In this document: positions 1 through 14,300 of the stretch, one piece after another
Numbering within the stretch: the stretch's first letter is position 1
How the letters are laid out: each line of letters begins with the position of its first letter
Source of the DNA: Meghimatium bilineatum
Taxonomy: Eukaryota; Mollusca; Gastropoda; Stylommatophora; Philomycidae
Direction of reading: 5' to 3'
Length of the DNA stretch: 64,000 nt
Assembly (NCBI GenBank): GCA_034231615.1
Contig: CM067317.1
Span: forward strand, 43,691,531 to 43,755,530
Translations under genes and position numbers: made by a program
The notes under the pieces: generated by a model
What the model saw: the letters and a program-made list of their open reading frames with translations, nothing else
What the model was told of the DNA's origin: nothing
Databases searched by the model: none

Positions 1-1
1 C

Positions 2-991
2 ACTCCACTGAATCCATATACAGACTCCTTCACAACATACTATTCTCTGTGTCACAACGCTAATTCTTCAAGGAACAGACACACACCACGAAGATCCTGT
101 TCTCATGTCCCATACTCCACCAATGCAAGCATTTCGGTTAAAGGGTCTTTAAATACATCAAGCTGCATGTTGCAACAATTTGAGAACTGTTCAAATGAAA
201 TTTGGCCAAATTTAACATCAAGTTCAAGCATTCCTATTCGGTCTGATTCTACTATTATAAGTACACTCAACGTAAGGCCCCAACAATATTTAAACACACG
301 GGATACTAATTTCTGCAATTTATGTTCGCAACAAAACTGCAAAACTTCATCGCGTAACTGCTGCAGTGACTTCCGTTTAGGTACCGGAAACGGAAGTTTA
401 CTCAGAAGTAACAGTGATGTTAGTGGTACTTTAAGCGATTCCAAACATAGAGAAGTATACAGACAGAATCACCAACTATCAAACATTTGCTCAGACACAC
501 ATGAGGACAAAGAACTCTTTTTATCTCTAGGGGTTAAAAACCCTCCAACCGAGAGAATTGTATCGAGTCAACGTACTACCTCACAGCCGGCATACTTATG
601 TGATATTTATGACTCCACTTTGTCCAGCTTAAAAACGATTGAGTCAGGGAAGGTATCTTCATTAAGTGAGCACTCTTCCGTTATCATAGATGGCCCTCTC
701 TCTGAAAATTACAAATATCACACCCCAAAGTGGACTGGGATAAGTTTGGGTTCCAAAATCAATGACCAGATCTCTAAGAACGATCAGTGTTCCTCACTTA
801 ACAACTTACATAGTTCAGCGACAGATTCCTTTATTAATGCATGTAAGAAACCAACATCCCTTCCCCTGGATGACCGCAAAAACAAGCCATGCCCAAACAT
901 TGATGTCGGACATTCTAACGATCTGTCATTGTTCTCTCTAACAAGTAACTCTCGGATCTCAATGACCTGCATAAATATCCCTATGATTTGA
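2..991 (+). CDS. Ser/Thr/Asn-rich open frame of unknown function, partial at left edge
   Basis: A single frame stays open from base 2 to a TGA at 989-991, 329 codons, long for such AT-rich sequence. The first internal ATG is at 167, but the frame is open before it, so the window probably starts inside an exon. The product is hydrophilic, rich in Ser, Thr and Asn with scattered Cys, with no membrane segment or catalytic motif I recognise; it looks like a disordered tail or linker. Possible donors (for example 'catgtaagaa' near 842) mean the real exon may end before the stop. It may be the last exon of a neighbouring gene or an upstream piece of the ABC gene that resumes at 28427; the sequence does not decide. 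I do not recognise the protein family. Confidence 0.45.
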   Translation, partial: TPLNPYTDSFTTYYSLCHNANSSRNRHTPRRSCSHVPYSTNASISVKGSLNTSSCMLQQFENCSNEIWPNLTSSSSIPIRSDSTIISTLNVRPQQYLNTRDTNFCNLCSQQNCKTSSRNCCSDFRLGTGNGSLLRSNSDVSGTLSDSKHREVYRQNHQLSNICSDTHEDKELFLSLGVKNPPTERIVSSQRTTSQPAYLCDIYDSTLSSLKTIESGKVSSLSEHSSVIIDGPLSENYKYHTPKWTGISLGSKINDQISKNDQCSSLNNLHSSATDSFINACKKPTSLPLDDRKNKPCPNIDVGHSNDLSLFSLTSNSRISMTCINIPMI

Positions 992-1018
992 TTGGCCAAT
1001 TCTGATGGTGCAAATCTT

Positions 1019-1021
<3 letters not shown>

Positions 1022-1082
<61 letters not shown>
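1022..1082. repeat. (TAA)n microsatellite
   Basis: About twenty uninterrupted TAA units. They lie just after the open frame ending at 991 and end in AATAAA, which could act as a polyadenylation signal only by chance. Confidence 0.9.
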
Positions 1083-1083
<1 letters not shown>

Positions 1084-1151
1084 TTACTTCCACAGTAGGC
1101 GATAATTCCAACAGATTTTGACTTGTGGCGTTGTCATTTTAATGTGTTTTA

Positions 1152-1335
1152 AACGTCATAAATTACCACTTATTGAAAAGCCATAAATCACCACTATTAT
1201 GATTGAAAAGTCATAAATCACCACTATTATGATTGAAAAGTCATAAAATACCACTATTATGATTGAAAAGCCATAAATTACCACTATTATGATTGAAAAG
1301 TCATAAATCACCACTATTATAATTGAAAAGTCCTT
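1152..1335. repeat. 30-bp tandem repeat, about six copies
   Basis: The unit is built on 'cataaatcaccactattatg' followed by 'attgaaaagt'. Copies differ by single substitutions. A 30-bp unit is a multiple of three, so it gives a short repetitive frame on the minus strand that is not taken as a gene. Confidence 0.85.
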
Positions 1336-1640
1336 TCTGACATGAATCTTCTGCAATATTTGGGACATCTATGTTCAGAGTTGGACATCTGTGTACTCGC
1401 TCTGTGTTTTCGGTAAGCACGTCTCCCTCTGAGATTTGAACACCTTTGTTGGTGTTGCTTCGCCGTACTCGGGGATTCTGAGTGACAGATTTCAAGGATG
1501 TGACGTCGATGAAGTTCTTTAGAGACTGAGAAAGCCTTGAAGCATTCCTTCTGCCCACCAGCCAGTCGTTTTCTCTTAAGAAGTTCACCATACATAAATG
1601 TTTTGGGATGCGTTTGTCACACACGTACACATACATTTCC
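1317..1640 (-). mobile_element. Non-LTR retrotransposon 3' fragment
   Basis: Two overlapping minus-strand frames carry the C-terminal signature of a reverse-transcriptase polyprotein (YGELLKRKRLAGGQK, compare the intact-looking YGELQKSKRSQGGQKKRYKD at 62.3 kb), followed by a PSTAKQHQQRCSN segment. A frameshift separates them. This is a dead 3' end. Confidence 0.6.
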
Positions 1641-1734
1641 TACTCATCTCAGTAAAGATTTCTGCAGAATTACATGAATGTTTGTGAATGTTTAGTTTTA
1701 GGTAGCCCATCGGTAGTAAATAAATATATACAGA

Positions 1735-2552
1735 GAGTAAACAAAGTAAGAAAGTAAATAAAGTAAGAAAGTAAACAAAGTAAGAAAGTAAACAAAGTAA
1801 GAAAGTAAATAAAGTAAGAAAGTAAACAAAGTAAGAAAGTAAACAAAGTAATAAAGTAAATAAAGTAAGAAATTAAACAAAGTAAGAAAGTAAATAAAGT
1901 AAGAAAGTAAACAAAGTAAGAAAGTAAACAAAGTAAGAAACTAAACAAAGTAAGAAAGTAAATAAAGTAAGAAAGTAAATAAAGTAAGAAAGTAAACAAA
2001 GTAAGAAAGTAAACAAAGTAAGAAAGTAAATAAAGTAAGAAAGTAAACAAAGTAAGAAAGTAAATAAAGTAAGAAAATAAATAAAGTAAGAAAGTAAACA
2101 AAGTAAGAAAGTAAACAAAGTAAGAAAGTAAACAAAGTAAGAAAGTAAACACAGTAAGAAAGTAAACAAAGTAAGAAAGTAAACAAAGTAAGAAAGTAAA
2201 CAAACTAAGAAAGTAAACAAAGTAAGAAAGTAAACAAAGTAAGAAAGTAAACAAAGTAATAAAGTAAATAAAGTAAGAAATTAAACAAAGTAAGAAAGTA
2301 AATAAAGTAAGAAAGTAAACAAAGTAAGAAAGTAAACAAAGTAAGAAAGTAAACAAAGTAAGAAAGTAAACAAAGTAAGTAAGTAAACAAAGTAAGAAAG
2401 TAAACAAAGTAAGAAAGTAAACAAAGTAAGAAAGTAAACAAAGTAAGAAAGTAAACAAAGTAAGAAAGTAAACAAACTAAGAAAGTAAACAAACTAAGAA
2501 AGTAAACAAACTAAGAAAGTAAACAAACTAAGAAAGTAAGAAAGAAAGTAAA
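1735..2552. repeat. 17-bp minisatellite 'aaagtaagaaagtaaac'
   Basis: About 48 copies of a 17-bp unit with C/T variation at the last base and few other changes. It is purine-rich on the + strand. Because it lacks stops in several minus-strand frames, it produces apparent hydrophobic proteins (FTFLLCLLSYFVYF repeats) that are artefacts. Confidence 0.9.
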
Positions 2553-3085
2553 GGTTTACGTTGCTCACCATATATATATATATATATATATATATACTTG
2601 ATGTCGCATACAAAACAAAACGAAGAACTGCCAACGAAAATAATAAAAGAAAGCCTCTCGGATCATGTTTACTTTCTGTACACAGGTCTTTACTGGAGAC
2701 AAGTCATTGCTTTAGTAAGGACTTCCGTATAGAGTATGTCATCTTGTCCATTGATCCTGGAACGTTTGCGGATACTACATGTGTGGAAGTGTTTTAACAC
2801 TCTGGAAGTGCACCCCCCCCCCTTTTATCCCCTTGGACATCATAATAAGACACTTTGCACTAGTAATTTAAGGTGTGTTACATAACTAATCCTAACCTGA
2901 AATATAATTATATTTAAAGTAATAAACGATAAAAATAAAGTGATAAACATAGACAAGGGAAGTAATAAGACGGACACTAATTGGCGCAGCGGGGTTTAGA
3001 CTGCGATTATAGTACTCTTTTGTTATTAGTTTAAACCCTCCCCAATCCACCATAATTAGGACGTATCTACGACCTGCTGGCAGTA
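2553..3085. other. No gene seen; (TA)n tract at 2571-2596
   Basis: A TA dinucleotide tract is followed by ordinary AT-rich sequence. A short frame through 2794 ends in TAA but has no recognisable domain. A C-run sits near 2813-2822. Confidence 0.6.
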
Positions 3086-3089
3086 ATAA

Positions 3090-3440
3090 TATAAATCCGT
3101 TTAAAACTATGGTGTGACTTCTGCTGTGTTCAGCATCTGCTGTCATGTTATATTGTCAGACGATGTCCACTGTCGTCTTCAAATCAGAGCGTCTGTCCCC
3201 ATAGCTTTCGCCTCAATCTGTATCATCTGGCCAGATCTACTGTTTTTCCTCTTTGTATGTTGGACAGTGCTGAAGTATGTGTTCAGAAGTCTGGGTTCTA
3301 GATCTGCATTGAAATAATCTATGTATTAGATCATCAGCCGTTAAAGGTGACCCAACAGTCTGCGAAATGGCGTTGTCTGCTGGTATCTTTGGGAGTGATG
3401 TAGTCCACCATGATTGTCTTCCACTAACATTTGTTTCGTT
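3090..3440 (-). mobile_element. I-clade-like non-LTR C-terminal fragment
   Basis: The minus-strand translation contains TSEHILQHCPTYKEEKQ followed after a stop by IWPDDT. This matches the HxxxxC region and 'YWP(E/D)DTxLKxKL.G' tail at the end of RNase H-bearing non-LTR polyproteins. Several stops are present. Related copies lie at 40.1, 40.8, 43.1 and 47.9 kb. Confidence 0.6.
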
Positions 3441-3834
3441 CACTTTGACATTTATGTGTTATGTATTATTGTTTTTACTTCTCTATAGGACAGTGTGTGT
3501 CTGTGTTGTTCCATTTTGCTATCTGTTCTTACACATTAACATTGGAACTGTGCACAACAATGTTGGATATAAACGAATGAGAATATTCGTTATCAACTAC
3601 GTCAGCCGGTATGATTGTGGTGTATGAGTATGGTGTAGTGCTGTCATTTATCATATGATCCCTATAGGCTACGAAATCCTGCTAAAGTGATAAAGATTGA
3701 AAAGCATTGGTGTCATATTAAGAAACGTAATTTAAATAAACATATTTAGACAACAGGGGAAGGGAGGCCACGTAAGAATGATTTTCCAAACGGGGACTGC
3801 TAGCCGGACTGCTAGTAGATATATACGACAATCA

Positions 3835-4312
3835 TGATGATATTAATGATTGTGTTAATTAAAAATAAGGTTTACTGATGATAATAATGATTCCTCGTGG
3901 TGATGGTTTATGATAGTGATGTTTATTGTTTGTGGTGATTGGTAATAGTGGTGATTTATGTTACTGTTGGTAGTGATTGATTATAATGATGATTGATTAT
4001 AGTAATGATTGATGATACTGATGATTGATTATAGTAATGATTGGTGATACTGATGATTTATAGTAATGATTGATGATACTGATGATTGGTGATAATGATG
4101 ATTGATTATAGTAATGATTGATGATACTGATGATTGATTATAGTAATGATTGATGATACTGATGATTGGTGATAATGATGATTGATTATAGTAATGATTG
4201 ATGATACTGATGATTGATTATAGTAATGATTGATGATACTGATGATTTGTGATAATGATGATTGATTATAGTAATGATTGATGATACTGATGATTGATGG
4301 TAGTAATGAGTG
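3835..4312. repeat. GAT-rich compound tandem repeat
   Basis: Roughly 32-bp units built from 'gatgattgattatagtaatg' and 'attgatgatact', with interspersed variants 'gatgattggtgataat'. Higher-order alternation is visible from 4000 to 4300. The left side fades into diffuse GAT/GGT sequence. Confidence 0.8.
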
Positions 4313-4760
4313 TACAACAAAGAACACCTAAAGATTGGCAACCAGCAATAATCATACCGTTGTAGACGAATAAAGGTAGTAAAAGAGAGTGCACACAATA
4401 CCGAGACATCGTACTGCTAAGCCATGTAGGCACAATGTACGCCAAAATCGTAGAATCCAGGCTAAGACCTATTATAGAACTACAATTATCAGACGAAAAA
4501 AAATTGTATTTAGATAAAATAGAAGCTGCACAGATGCAATTGTCATTTTCAGGCAGATGGTAGAGAAAACATTGAATACAATAGGAATCTTTTTGTAACA
4601 TTTGTAGATCAGAAGAAAGACTTCGATAGAGTAAGATAGAAACGTTCTTTGGCACACACTGGCTATCTATGGAGTCAAAAATCACCTCATTACAGTATGT
4701 CAAAGCTTACATGTGAACTGTGAGAGTGTAATTCGAACACATAAAGGAACATCAAAACCA
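4313..4760 (+). mobile_element. Degenerate non-LTR reverse-transcriptase fragment
   Basis: The + strand in shifting frames shows LKIGNQQ, a region resembling 'YRxIxLLSHxGKIYAKILExRLRPI', then TFVDQKKDFDRVR, the RT motif A of this element type. Stops and frameshifts are dense. It follows the GAT repeat directly. Confidence 0.65.
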
Positions 4761-5354
4761 TTTAAATTCATATCTGTTCAATGGGGCCCTAATTAATTCA
4801 AATGAAAGGTCTTTATATGGACGATCATGGTTGAAACCTAATAGACAGCATGCCTATATTTTTACTATTGCCAACAGAAGTCCTACGAACAGAACAAATA
4901 CATTCCTTCATTTGTTATGATTTTGATTATTTCCGTGACTTTTGTTGTTCGGCGTTAACAAGCGACATAAAGTATATACATAGTGACCAACGAAAACACG
5001 AAAATCAAAATCAATACGTCAATACGAATGCAGGTATGTTTTGAAATGCTCGTACGACTCCACTTTGCCAGTCACTATATATATATATATATAAAATGTG
5101 TGTAGGTAGAGGAGTATTTTCATAGACAATAACAACAAAGGAGTGTGAGATAAATATTCTATCATAGAGTAGTAGTGCGTACGACCATGTGGCAACATAC
5201 TTCTAGTTCATGATGTAATGAATAGGACCACTGTATTCTTTCTATGCATGTCGCAGAAGGCGATTAAGAAATGTTGGCGATATGCCAACAACATGTTCAT
5301 TTTTTTTTACATCTCATTTAATGTTTTTTCATGCCATGCTCATCTTCGCTTGCG
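4761..5354. other. No gene seen; SINE fragment and (TA)n
   Basis: A TA tract is at 5075-5092. Near 5238-5262 the string 'catgtcgcagaaggcgatta' resembles the core shared with 20.52 kb and 37.68 kb, so a short SINE fragment is likely. The 61-190 base frames here look random. Confidence 0.5.
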
Positions 5355-8300
5355 TCATATATATCTTAGCTTCACTAGTTGATGAGGATACATCAGATAT
5401 ATCTTAGCGTCACTAGTTGATGAGGATACATCAGATATATCTTAGCTTCACTAGTTGATGAGGATACATCAGATATATCTTAGCGTCACTAGTTGATGAG
5501 GATACATTAGATATATCTTAGCTTCACTAGTTGATGAGGATACATTAGATATATCTTAGCTTCACTAGTTGATGAGGATACATCAGATATATCTTAGCTT
5601 CACTAGTTGATGAGGATACATCAGATATATCTTAGCCTCACTAGTTGATGAGGATACATCAGATATATCTTAGCTTCACTAGTTGATGAGGATACATCAG
5701 ATATATCTTAGCTTCACTAGTTGATGAGGATACATCAGATATATCTTAGAGTGAGTAGTTGATGAGGATACATCAGCTATATCTTAGCGTCACTAGTTGA
5801 TGAGGATACATCAGATATATCTTAGCTTCACTAGTTGATGAGGATACATCAGATATATCTTAGCTTCACTAGTTGATGAGGATACATCAGATATATCTTA
5901 GCGTCACTAGTTGATGAGGATACATCAGATATATCTTAGCTTCACTAGTTGATGAGGATACATCAGATATATCTTAGCGTCACTAGTTGATGAGGATACA
6001 TTAGATATATCTTAGCTTCACTAGTTGATGAGGATACATTAGATATATCTTAGCTTCACTAGTTGATGAGGATACATCAGATATATCTTAGCTTCACTAG
6101 TTGATGAGGATACATCAGATATATCTTAGCCTCACTAGTTGATGAGGATACATCAGATATATCTTAGCTTCACTAGTTGATGAGGATACATCAGATATAT
6201 CTTAGCTTCACTAGTTGATGAGGATACATCAGATATATCTTAGAGTGAGTAGTTGATGAGGATACATCAGATATATCTTAGCGTCACAGTTGATGAGGAT
6301 ACATCAGATATATCTTAGCGTCACTAGTTGATGAGGATACATCAGATATATCTTAGCGTGACTAGTTGATGAGGATACATCAGCTATATCTTAGCGTCAC
6401 TAGTTGATGAGGATACATCAGATATATCTTAGCTTCACTAGTTGATGAGGATACATCAGATATATCTTAGCTTCACTAGTTGATGAGGATACATCAGATA
6501 TATCTTAGCGTCACTAGTTGATGAGGATACATCAGATATATCTTAGCTTCACTAGTTGATGAGGATACATCAGATAAATCTTAGCGTCACTAGATGTTGA
6601 GGATACATCAGATATATCTTAGCGTCACTAGTTGATGAGGATACATCAGATATATCTTATCGTGACTAGTTGATGAGGATACATCAGATATATCTTAGCG
6701 TGACTAGTTGATGAGGATACATCAGATATATCTTATCGTGACTAGTTGATGAGGATACATCAGATATATCTTAGCGTGACTAGTTGATAAGGATACATCA
6801 GATATATCTTAGCTTAACTAGTTGATGAGGATACATCAGATATATCTTAGCTTCACTTGTTGATGAGGATACAACAGATATATCTTAGCTTTACTAGTTG
6901 ATGAGGATGCATCAGAAATATGTTAGCTTCACTAGTTGATGAGGATACATAAGATATATCGTAGCGTCACAGTTGATGAGGATAAATCAGATATATCTTA
7001 GCTTCACTAGTTGATGAGGATACATCAGATATATCTTAGCGTCACTAGTTAATGAGGATACATCAGATATATCTTAGCTTCACTAGATGATGAGGATACA
7101 TCAGATATATCTTAGCTTCACTAGATGATGAGGATACATCAGATATACCTTAGCGTCAATAGTTGATGAGGATAGATCAGATATCTTATCTTCACTAGTT
7201 TATGAGGATACATCAGATATATTTTAGCTTCACTAGTTGATGAGGATACATCAGATATATCTTAGCTTCACTAGATGATGAGGATACGTCAGATATATCT
7301 TAGGTTCACTAGATGATGAGGATACATCAGATATATCTTATCGTCACTAGTTGATGAGGATACATCAGATATATCTTAGCTTCACTAGTTGATGAGGATA
7401 CATCACATAAATCTTAGCTTCACTAGTTGAAGAAGATACATCAGATATATCTTAGCGTCACTATTTTATGAGGATACATCAGATATATCGTAGCTTCACT
7501 AGATGACGAGGATACATCAGATATATTTTAGCGTGACTAGTTGATGAGGATACATCAGATATATCTTAGCGTCACTAGTTGATGAGGATACATCAGATAT
7601 ATCATAGTCACTAGTTGATGAGGATGCATCAGAAATATGTTAGCTTCACTAGTTGATGAGGATTCATCAGATATATCTTAGCTTCACTAGTTGATGAGGA
7701 TACATCAGATATATCTTAGCTTCACTAATTGATGAGGATACATCAGACATATCTTAGCTTCACTAGATGATGAGGATACATCAGATATATCTTAGCTTCA
7801 CTAGTTGATGAGGATACATCAGATATATCTTAGCTTCTCTAGTTGATGAGGATATATCAGATACATCATAGCGTCACTAGTTGATGAGGATACATCAGAT
7901 ATATCTTAGCGTCACTAGTTGATGAGGATACATCAGCTATATCTTAGCTTCACTAGTTGATGAGGATACATCAGATATATCTTAGCTTCACTAGTTGATG
8001 AGGATACATCAGATATATCTTAGCCTCACTAGTTGATGAGGATACATCAGATATATCTTAGCTTCACTAGTTGATGAGGATACATCAGATATATCTTAGC
8101 TTCACTAGTTGATGAGGATACATCAGATATATCTTAGAGTGAGTAGTTGATGAGGATACATCAGCTATATCTTAGCGTCACTAGTTGATGAGGATACATC
8201 AGATATATCTTAGCTTCACTAGTTGATGAGGATACATCAGATATATCTTAGCTTCACTAGTTGATGAGGATACATCAGATATATCTTAGCGTCACTAGTT

Positions 8301-11300
8301 GATGAGGATACATCAGATATATCTTAGCTTCACTAGTTGATGAGGATACATCAGATATATCTTAGCGTCACTAGTTGATGAGGATACATTAGATATATCT
8401 TAGCTTCACTAGTTGATGAGGATACATTAGATATATCTTAGCTTCACTAGTTGATGAGGATACATCAGATATATCTTAGCTTCACTAGTTGATGAGGATA
8501 CATCAGATATATCTTAGCCTCACTAGTTGATGAGGATACATCAGATATATCTTAGCTTCACTAGTTGATGAGGATACATCAGATATATCTTAGCTTCACT
8601 AGTTGATGAGGATACATCAGATATATCTTAGAGTGAGTAGTTGATGAGGATACATCAGATATATCTTAGCGTCACAGTTGATGAGGATACATCAGATATA
8701 TCTTAGCGTCACTAGTTGATGAGGATACATCAGATATATCTTAGCGTGACTAGTTGATGAGGATACATCAGCTATATCTTAGCGTCACTAGTTGATGAGG
8801 ATACATCAGATATATCTTAGCTTCACTAGTTGATGAGGATACATCAGATATATCTTAGCTTCACTAGTTGATGAGGATACATCAGATATATCTTAGCGTC
8901 ACTAGTTGATGAGGATACATCAGATATATCTTAGCTTCACTAGTTGATGAGGATACATCAGATAAATCTTAGCGTCACTAGATGTTGAGGATACATCAGA
9001 TATATCTTAGCGTCACTAGTTGATGAGGATACATCAGATATATCTTATCGTGACTAGTTGATGAGGATACATCAGATATATCTTAGCGTGACTAGTTGAT
9101 GAGGATACATCAGATATATCTTATCGTGACTAGTTGATGAGGATACATCAGATATATCTTAGCGTGACTAGTTGACAAGGATACATCAGATATATCTTAG
9201 CTTAACTAGTTGATGAGGATACATCAGATAAATCTTAGCGTCACTAGTTGATGAGGATACATCAGATATATCTTAGCGTCACTAGTTAATGAGGATACAT
9301 CAGATATATCTTAGCTTCACTAGATGATGAGGATACATCAGATATACCTTAGCGTCAATAGTTGATGAGGATAGATCAGATATCTTATCTTCACTAGTTT
9401 ATGAGGATACATCAGATATATTTTAGCTTCACTAGTTGATGAGGATACATCAGATATATCTTAGCTTCACTAGATGATGAGGATACGTCAGATATATCTT
9501 AGGTTCACTAGATGATGAGGATACATCAGATATATCTTATCGTCACTAGTTGATGAGGATACATCAGATATATCTTAGCTTCACTAGTTGATGAGGATAC
9601 ATCACATAAATCTTAGCTTCACTAGTTGAAGAAGATACATCAGATATATCTTAGCGTCACTATTTTATGAGGATACATCAGATATATCGTAGCTTCACTA
9701 GATGACGAGGATACATCAGATATATTTTAGCGTGACTAGTTGATGAGGATACATCAGATATATCTTAGCGTCACTAGTTGATGAGGATACATCAGATATA
9801 TCATAGTCACTAGTTGATGAGGATGCATCAGAAATATGTTAGCTTCACTAGTTGATGAGGATTCATCAGATATATCTTAGCTTCACTAGTTGATGAGGAT
9901 ACATCAGATATATCTTAGCTTCACTAATTGATGAGGATACATCAGACATATCTTAGCTTCACTAGATGATGAGGATACATCAGATATATCTTAGCTTCAC
10001 TAGTTGATGAGGATACATCAGATATATCTTAGCTTCTCTTGTTGATGAGGATATATCAGATACATCATAGCGTCACTAGTTGATGAGGATACATCAGATA
10101 TATCTTAGCGTCACTAGTTGATGAGGATACATCAGCTATATCTTAGCTTCACTAGTTGATGAGGATACATCAGATATATCTTAGCTTCACTAGTTGATGA
10201 GGATATATCAGATACATCTTAGCGTCACTAGTTTATGAGGATACATCAGATATATCTTAGCGTCACTAGATGATGATGATACATCAGATATATCTTAGCT
10301 TCACTAGATAATGAGGATACATCAGATATACCTTAGCGTCAATAGTTGATGAGGATACATCAGATATATCTTAGCGTCACTAGTTGATGAGGATACATCA
10401 GCTATATCTTAGCTTCACTAGTTGATGAGGATACATCAGATATATCTTAGCTTCACTAGTTGATGAGGATATATCAGATACATCTTAGCGTCACTAGTTT
10501 ATGAGGATACATCAGATATATCTTAGCTTCACTAGTTGATGAGGATACATCAGATATATCTTAGCTTCTCTAGTTGATGAGGATATATCAGATACATCAT
10601 AGCGTCACTAGTTGATGAGGATACATCAGATATATCTTAGCGTCACTAGTTGATGAGGATACATCAGCTATATCTTAGCTTCACTAGTTGATGAGGATAC
10701 ATCAGATATATCTTAGCTTCACTAGTTGATGAGGATACATCAGATATATCTTAGCTTCACTAGATATGAGGATACATCATATATATCTTAGCATCACTAG
10801 TTGATGAGGATAGATCAGATATACCTTAGCGTCACTAGTTGATGAGGATACATCAGATATATCTTAGCTTCACTAGTTGATGAGGATACATCAGATATAT
10901 CTTAGCTTCACTAGTTGATGAGGATACATCAGATATCTTAACTTAACTAGTTGATGAGGATGCATCAGATATCTTAACTTAACTAGTTGATGAGGATGCA
11001 TCAGGTATATCTTAGCGTGACTAGTTGATGAGAATACATCAGATATATCTTAGCCTCACTAGTTGATGAGGATACATCAGATATATCTTAGCTTCACTAG
11101 TTGATGAGGATACATCAGATATATCTTAGCTTCACTAGTTGATGAGGATACATCAGATATATCTTAGAGTGAGTAGTTGATGAGGATACGTCAGATATAT
11201 CTTAGGTTCACTAGATGATGAGGATACATCAGATATATCTTAGCGTCACTATTTTATGAGGATACATCAGATATATCGTAGCTTCACTAGATGACGAGGA

Positions 11301-14300
11301 TACATCAGATATATTTTAGCGTGACTAGTTGATGAGGATACATCAGATATATCTTAGCGTCACTAGTTGATGAGGATACATCAGATATATCATAGTCACT
11401 AGTTGATGAGGATGCATCAGAAATATGTTAGCTTCACTAGTTGATGAGGATTCATCAGATATATCTTAGCTTCACTAGTTGATGAGGATACATCAGATAT
11501 ATCTTAGCTTCACTAATTGATGAGGATACATCAGACATATCAGCTTCACTAGATGATGAGGATACATCAGATATATCTTAGCTTCACTAGTTGATGAGGA
11601 TACATCAGATATATCTTAGCTTCTCTAGTTGATGAGGATATATCAGATACATCATAGCGTCACTAGTTGATGAGGATACATCAGATATATCTTAGCGTCA
11701 CTAGTTGATGAGGATACATCAGCTATATCTTAGCTTCACTAGTTGATGAGGATACATCAGATATATCTTAGCTTCACTAGTTGATGAGGATATATCAGAT
11801 ACATCTTAGCGTCACTAGTTTATGAGGATACATCAGATATATCTTAGCGTCACTAGATGATGATGATACATCAGATATATCTTAGCTTCACTAGATAATG
11901 AGGATACATCAGATATATCTTAGCTTCACTAGTTGATGAGGATACATCAGATATATCTTAGCTTCACTAGTTGATGAGGATACATCAGATATCTTAACTT
12001 AACTAGTTGATGAGGATGCATCAGATATCTTAACTTAACTAGTTGATGAGGATGCATCAGGTATATCTTAGCGTGACTAGTTGATGAGAATACATCAGAT
12101 ATATCTTAGCCTCACTAGTTGATGAGGATACATCAGATATATCTTAGCTTCACTAGTTGATGAGGATACATCAGATATATCTTAGCTTCACTAGTTGATG
12201 AGGATACATCAGATATATCTTAGAGTGAGTAGTTGATGAGGATACGTCAGATATATCTTAGGTTCACTAGATGATGAGGATACATCAGATATATCTTAGC
12301 GTCACTATTTTATGAGGATACATCAGATATATCGTAGCTTCACTAGATGACGAGGATACATCAGATATATTTTAGCGTGACTAGTTGATGAGGATACATC
12401 AGATATATCTTAGCGTCACTAGTTGATGAGGATACATCAGATATATCATAGTCACTAGTTGATGAGGATGCATCAGAAATATGTTAGATTCACTAGTTGA
12501 TGAGGATTCATCAGATATATCTTAGCTTCACTAGGTGATGAGGATACATCAGATATATCTTAGCTTCACTAATTGATGAGGATACATCAGACATATCTTA
12601 GCTTCACTAGATGATGAGGATACATCAGATATATCTTAGCTTCACTAGTTGATGAGGATACATCAGATATATCTTAGCTTCTCTAGTTGATGAGGATATA
12701 TCAGATACATCATAGCGTCACTAGTTGATGAGGATACATCAGATATATCTTAGCGTCACTAGTTGATGAGGATACATCAGCTATATCTTAGCTTCACTAG
12801 TTGATGAGGATACATCAGATATATCTTAGCTTCACTAGTTGATGAGGATATATCAGATACATCTTAGCGTCACTAGTTTATGAGGATACATCAGATATAT
12901 CTTAGCGTCACTAGATGATGATGATACATCAGATATATCTTAGCTTCACTAGATAATGAGGATACATCAGATATACCTTAGCGTCAATAGTTGATGAGGA
13001 TACATCAGATATATCTTAGCGTCACTAGTTGATGAGGATACATCAGCTATATCTTAGCTTCACTAGTTGATGAGGATACATCAGATATATCTTAGCTTCA
13101 CTAGTTGATGAGGATATATCAGATACATCTTAGCGTCACTAGTTTATGAGGATACATCAGATATATCTTAGCTTCACTAGTTGATGAGGATACATCAGAT
13201 ATATCTTAGCTTCTCTAGTTGATGAGGATATATCAGATACATCATAGCGTCACTAGTTGATGAGGATACATCAGATATATCTTAGCGTCACTAGTTGATG
13301 AGGATACATCAGCTATATCTTAGCTTCACTAGTTGATGAGGATACATCAGATATATCTTAGCTTCACTAGTTGATGAGGATACATCAGATATATCTTAGC
13401 TTCACTAGATATGAGGATACATCATATATATCTTAGCATCACTAGTTGATGAGGATAGATCAGATATACCTTAGCGTCACTAGTTGATGAGGATACATCA
13501 GATATATCTTAGCTTCACTAGTTGATGAGGATACATCAGATATATCTTAGCTTCACTAGTTGATGAGGATACATCAGATATCTTAACTTAACTAGTTGAT
13601 GAGGATGCATCAGATATCTTAACTTAACTAGTTGATGAGGATGCATCAGGTATATCTTAGCGTGACTAGTTGATGAGGATACATCAGATATATCTTAGCC
13701 TCACTAGTTGATGAGGATACATCAGATATATCTTAGCTTCACTAGTTGATGAGGATACATCAGATATATCTTAGCTTCACTAGTTGATGAGGATACATCA
13801 GATATATCTTAGAGTGAGTAGTTGATGAGGATACATCAGCTATATCTTAGCGTCACTAGTTGACGAGGATACATCAGATATATCTTAGCTTCAATAGTTG
13901 ATGAGGATACATCAGATATATCTTAGCTTCACTAGTTGATGAGGATACATCAGATATATCTTAGCGTCACTAGTTGATGAGGATACATCAGATATATCTT
14001 AGCTTCACTAGTTGATGAGGATACATCAGATATATCTTAGCGTCACTAGTTGATGAGGATACATTAGATATATCTTAGCTTCACTAGTTGATGAGGATAC
14101 ATTAGATATATCTTAGCTTCACTAGTTGATGAGGATACATCAGATATATCTTAGCTTCACTAGTTGATGAGGATACATCAGATATATCTTAGCCTCACTA
14201 GTTGATGAGGATACATCAGATATATCTTAGCTTCACTAGTTGATGAGGATACATCAGATATATCTTAGCTTCACTAGTTGATGAGGATACATCAGATATA

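Noticed and set aside
1670-2492. Hydrophobic membrane-protein frames on the minus strand
   Set aside because: They are translations of the 17-bp minisatellite in several frames at once, without unique sequence.
2684-2797. Possible terminal exon ending ADTTCVEVF
   Set aside because: Acceptor-like CAG and short frame only; no family similarity or supported partner exon.
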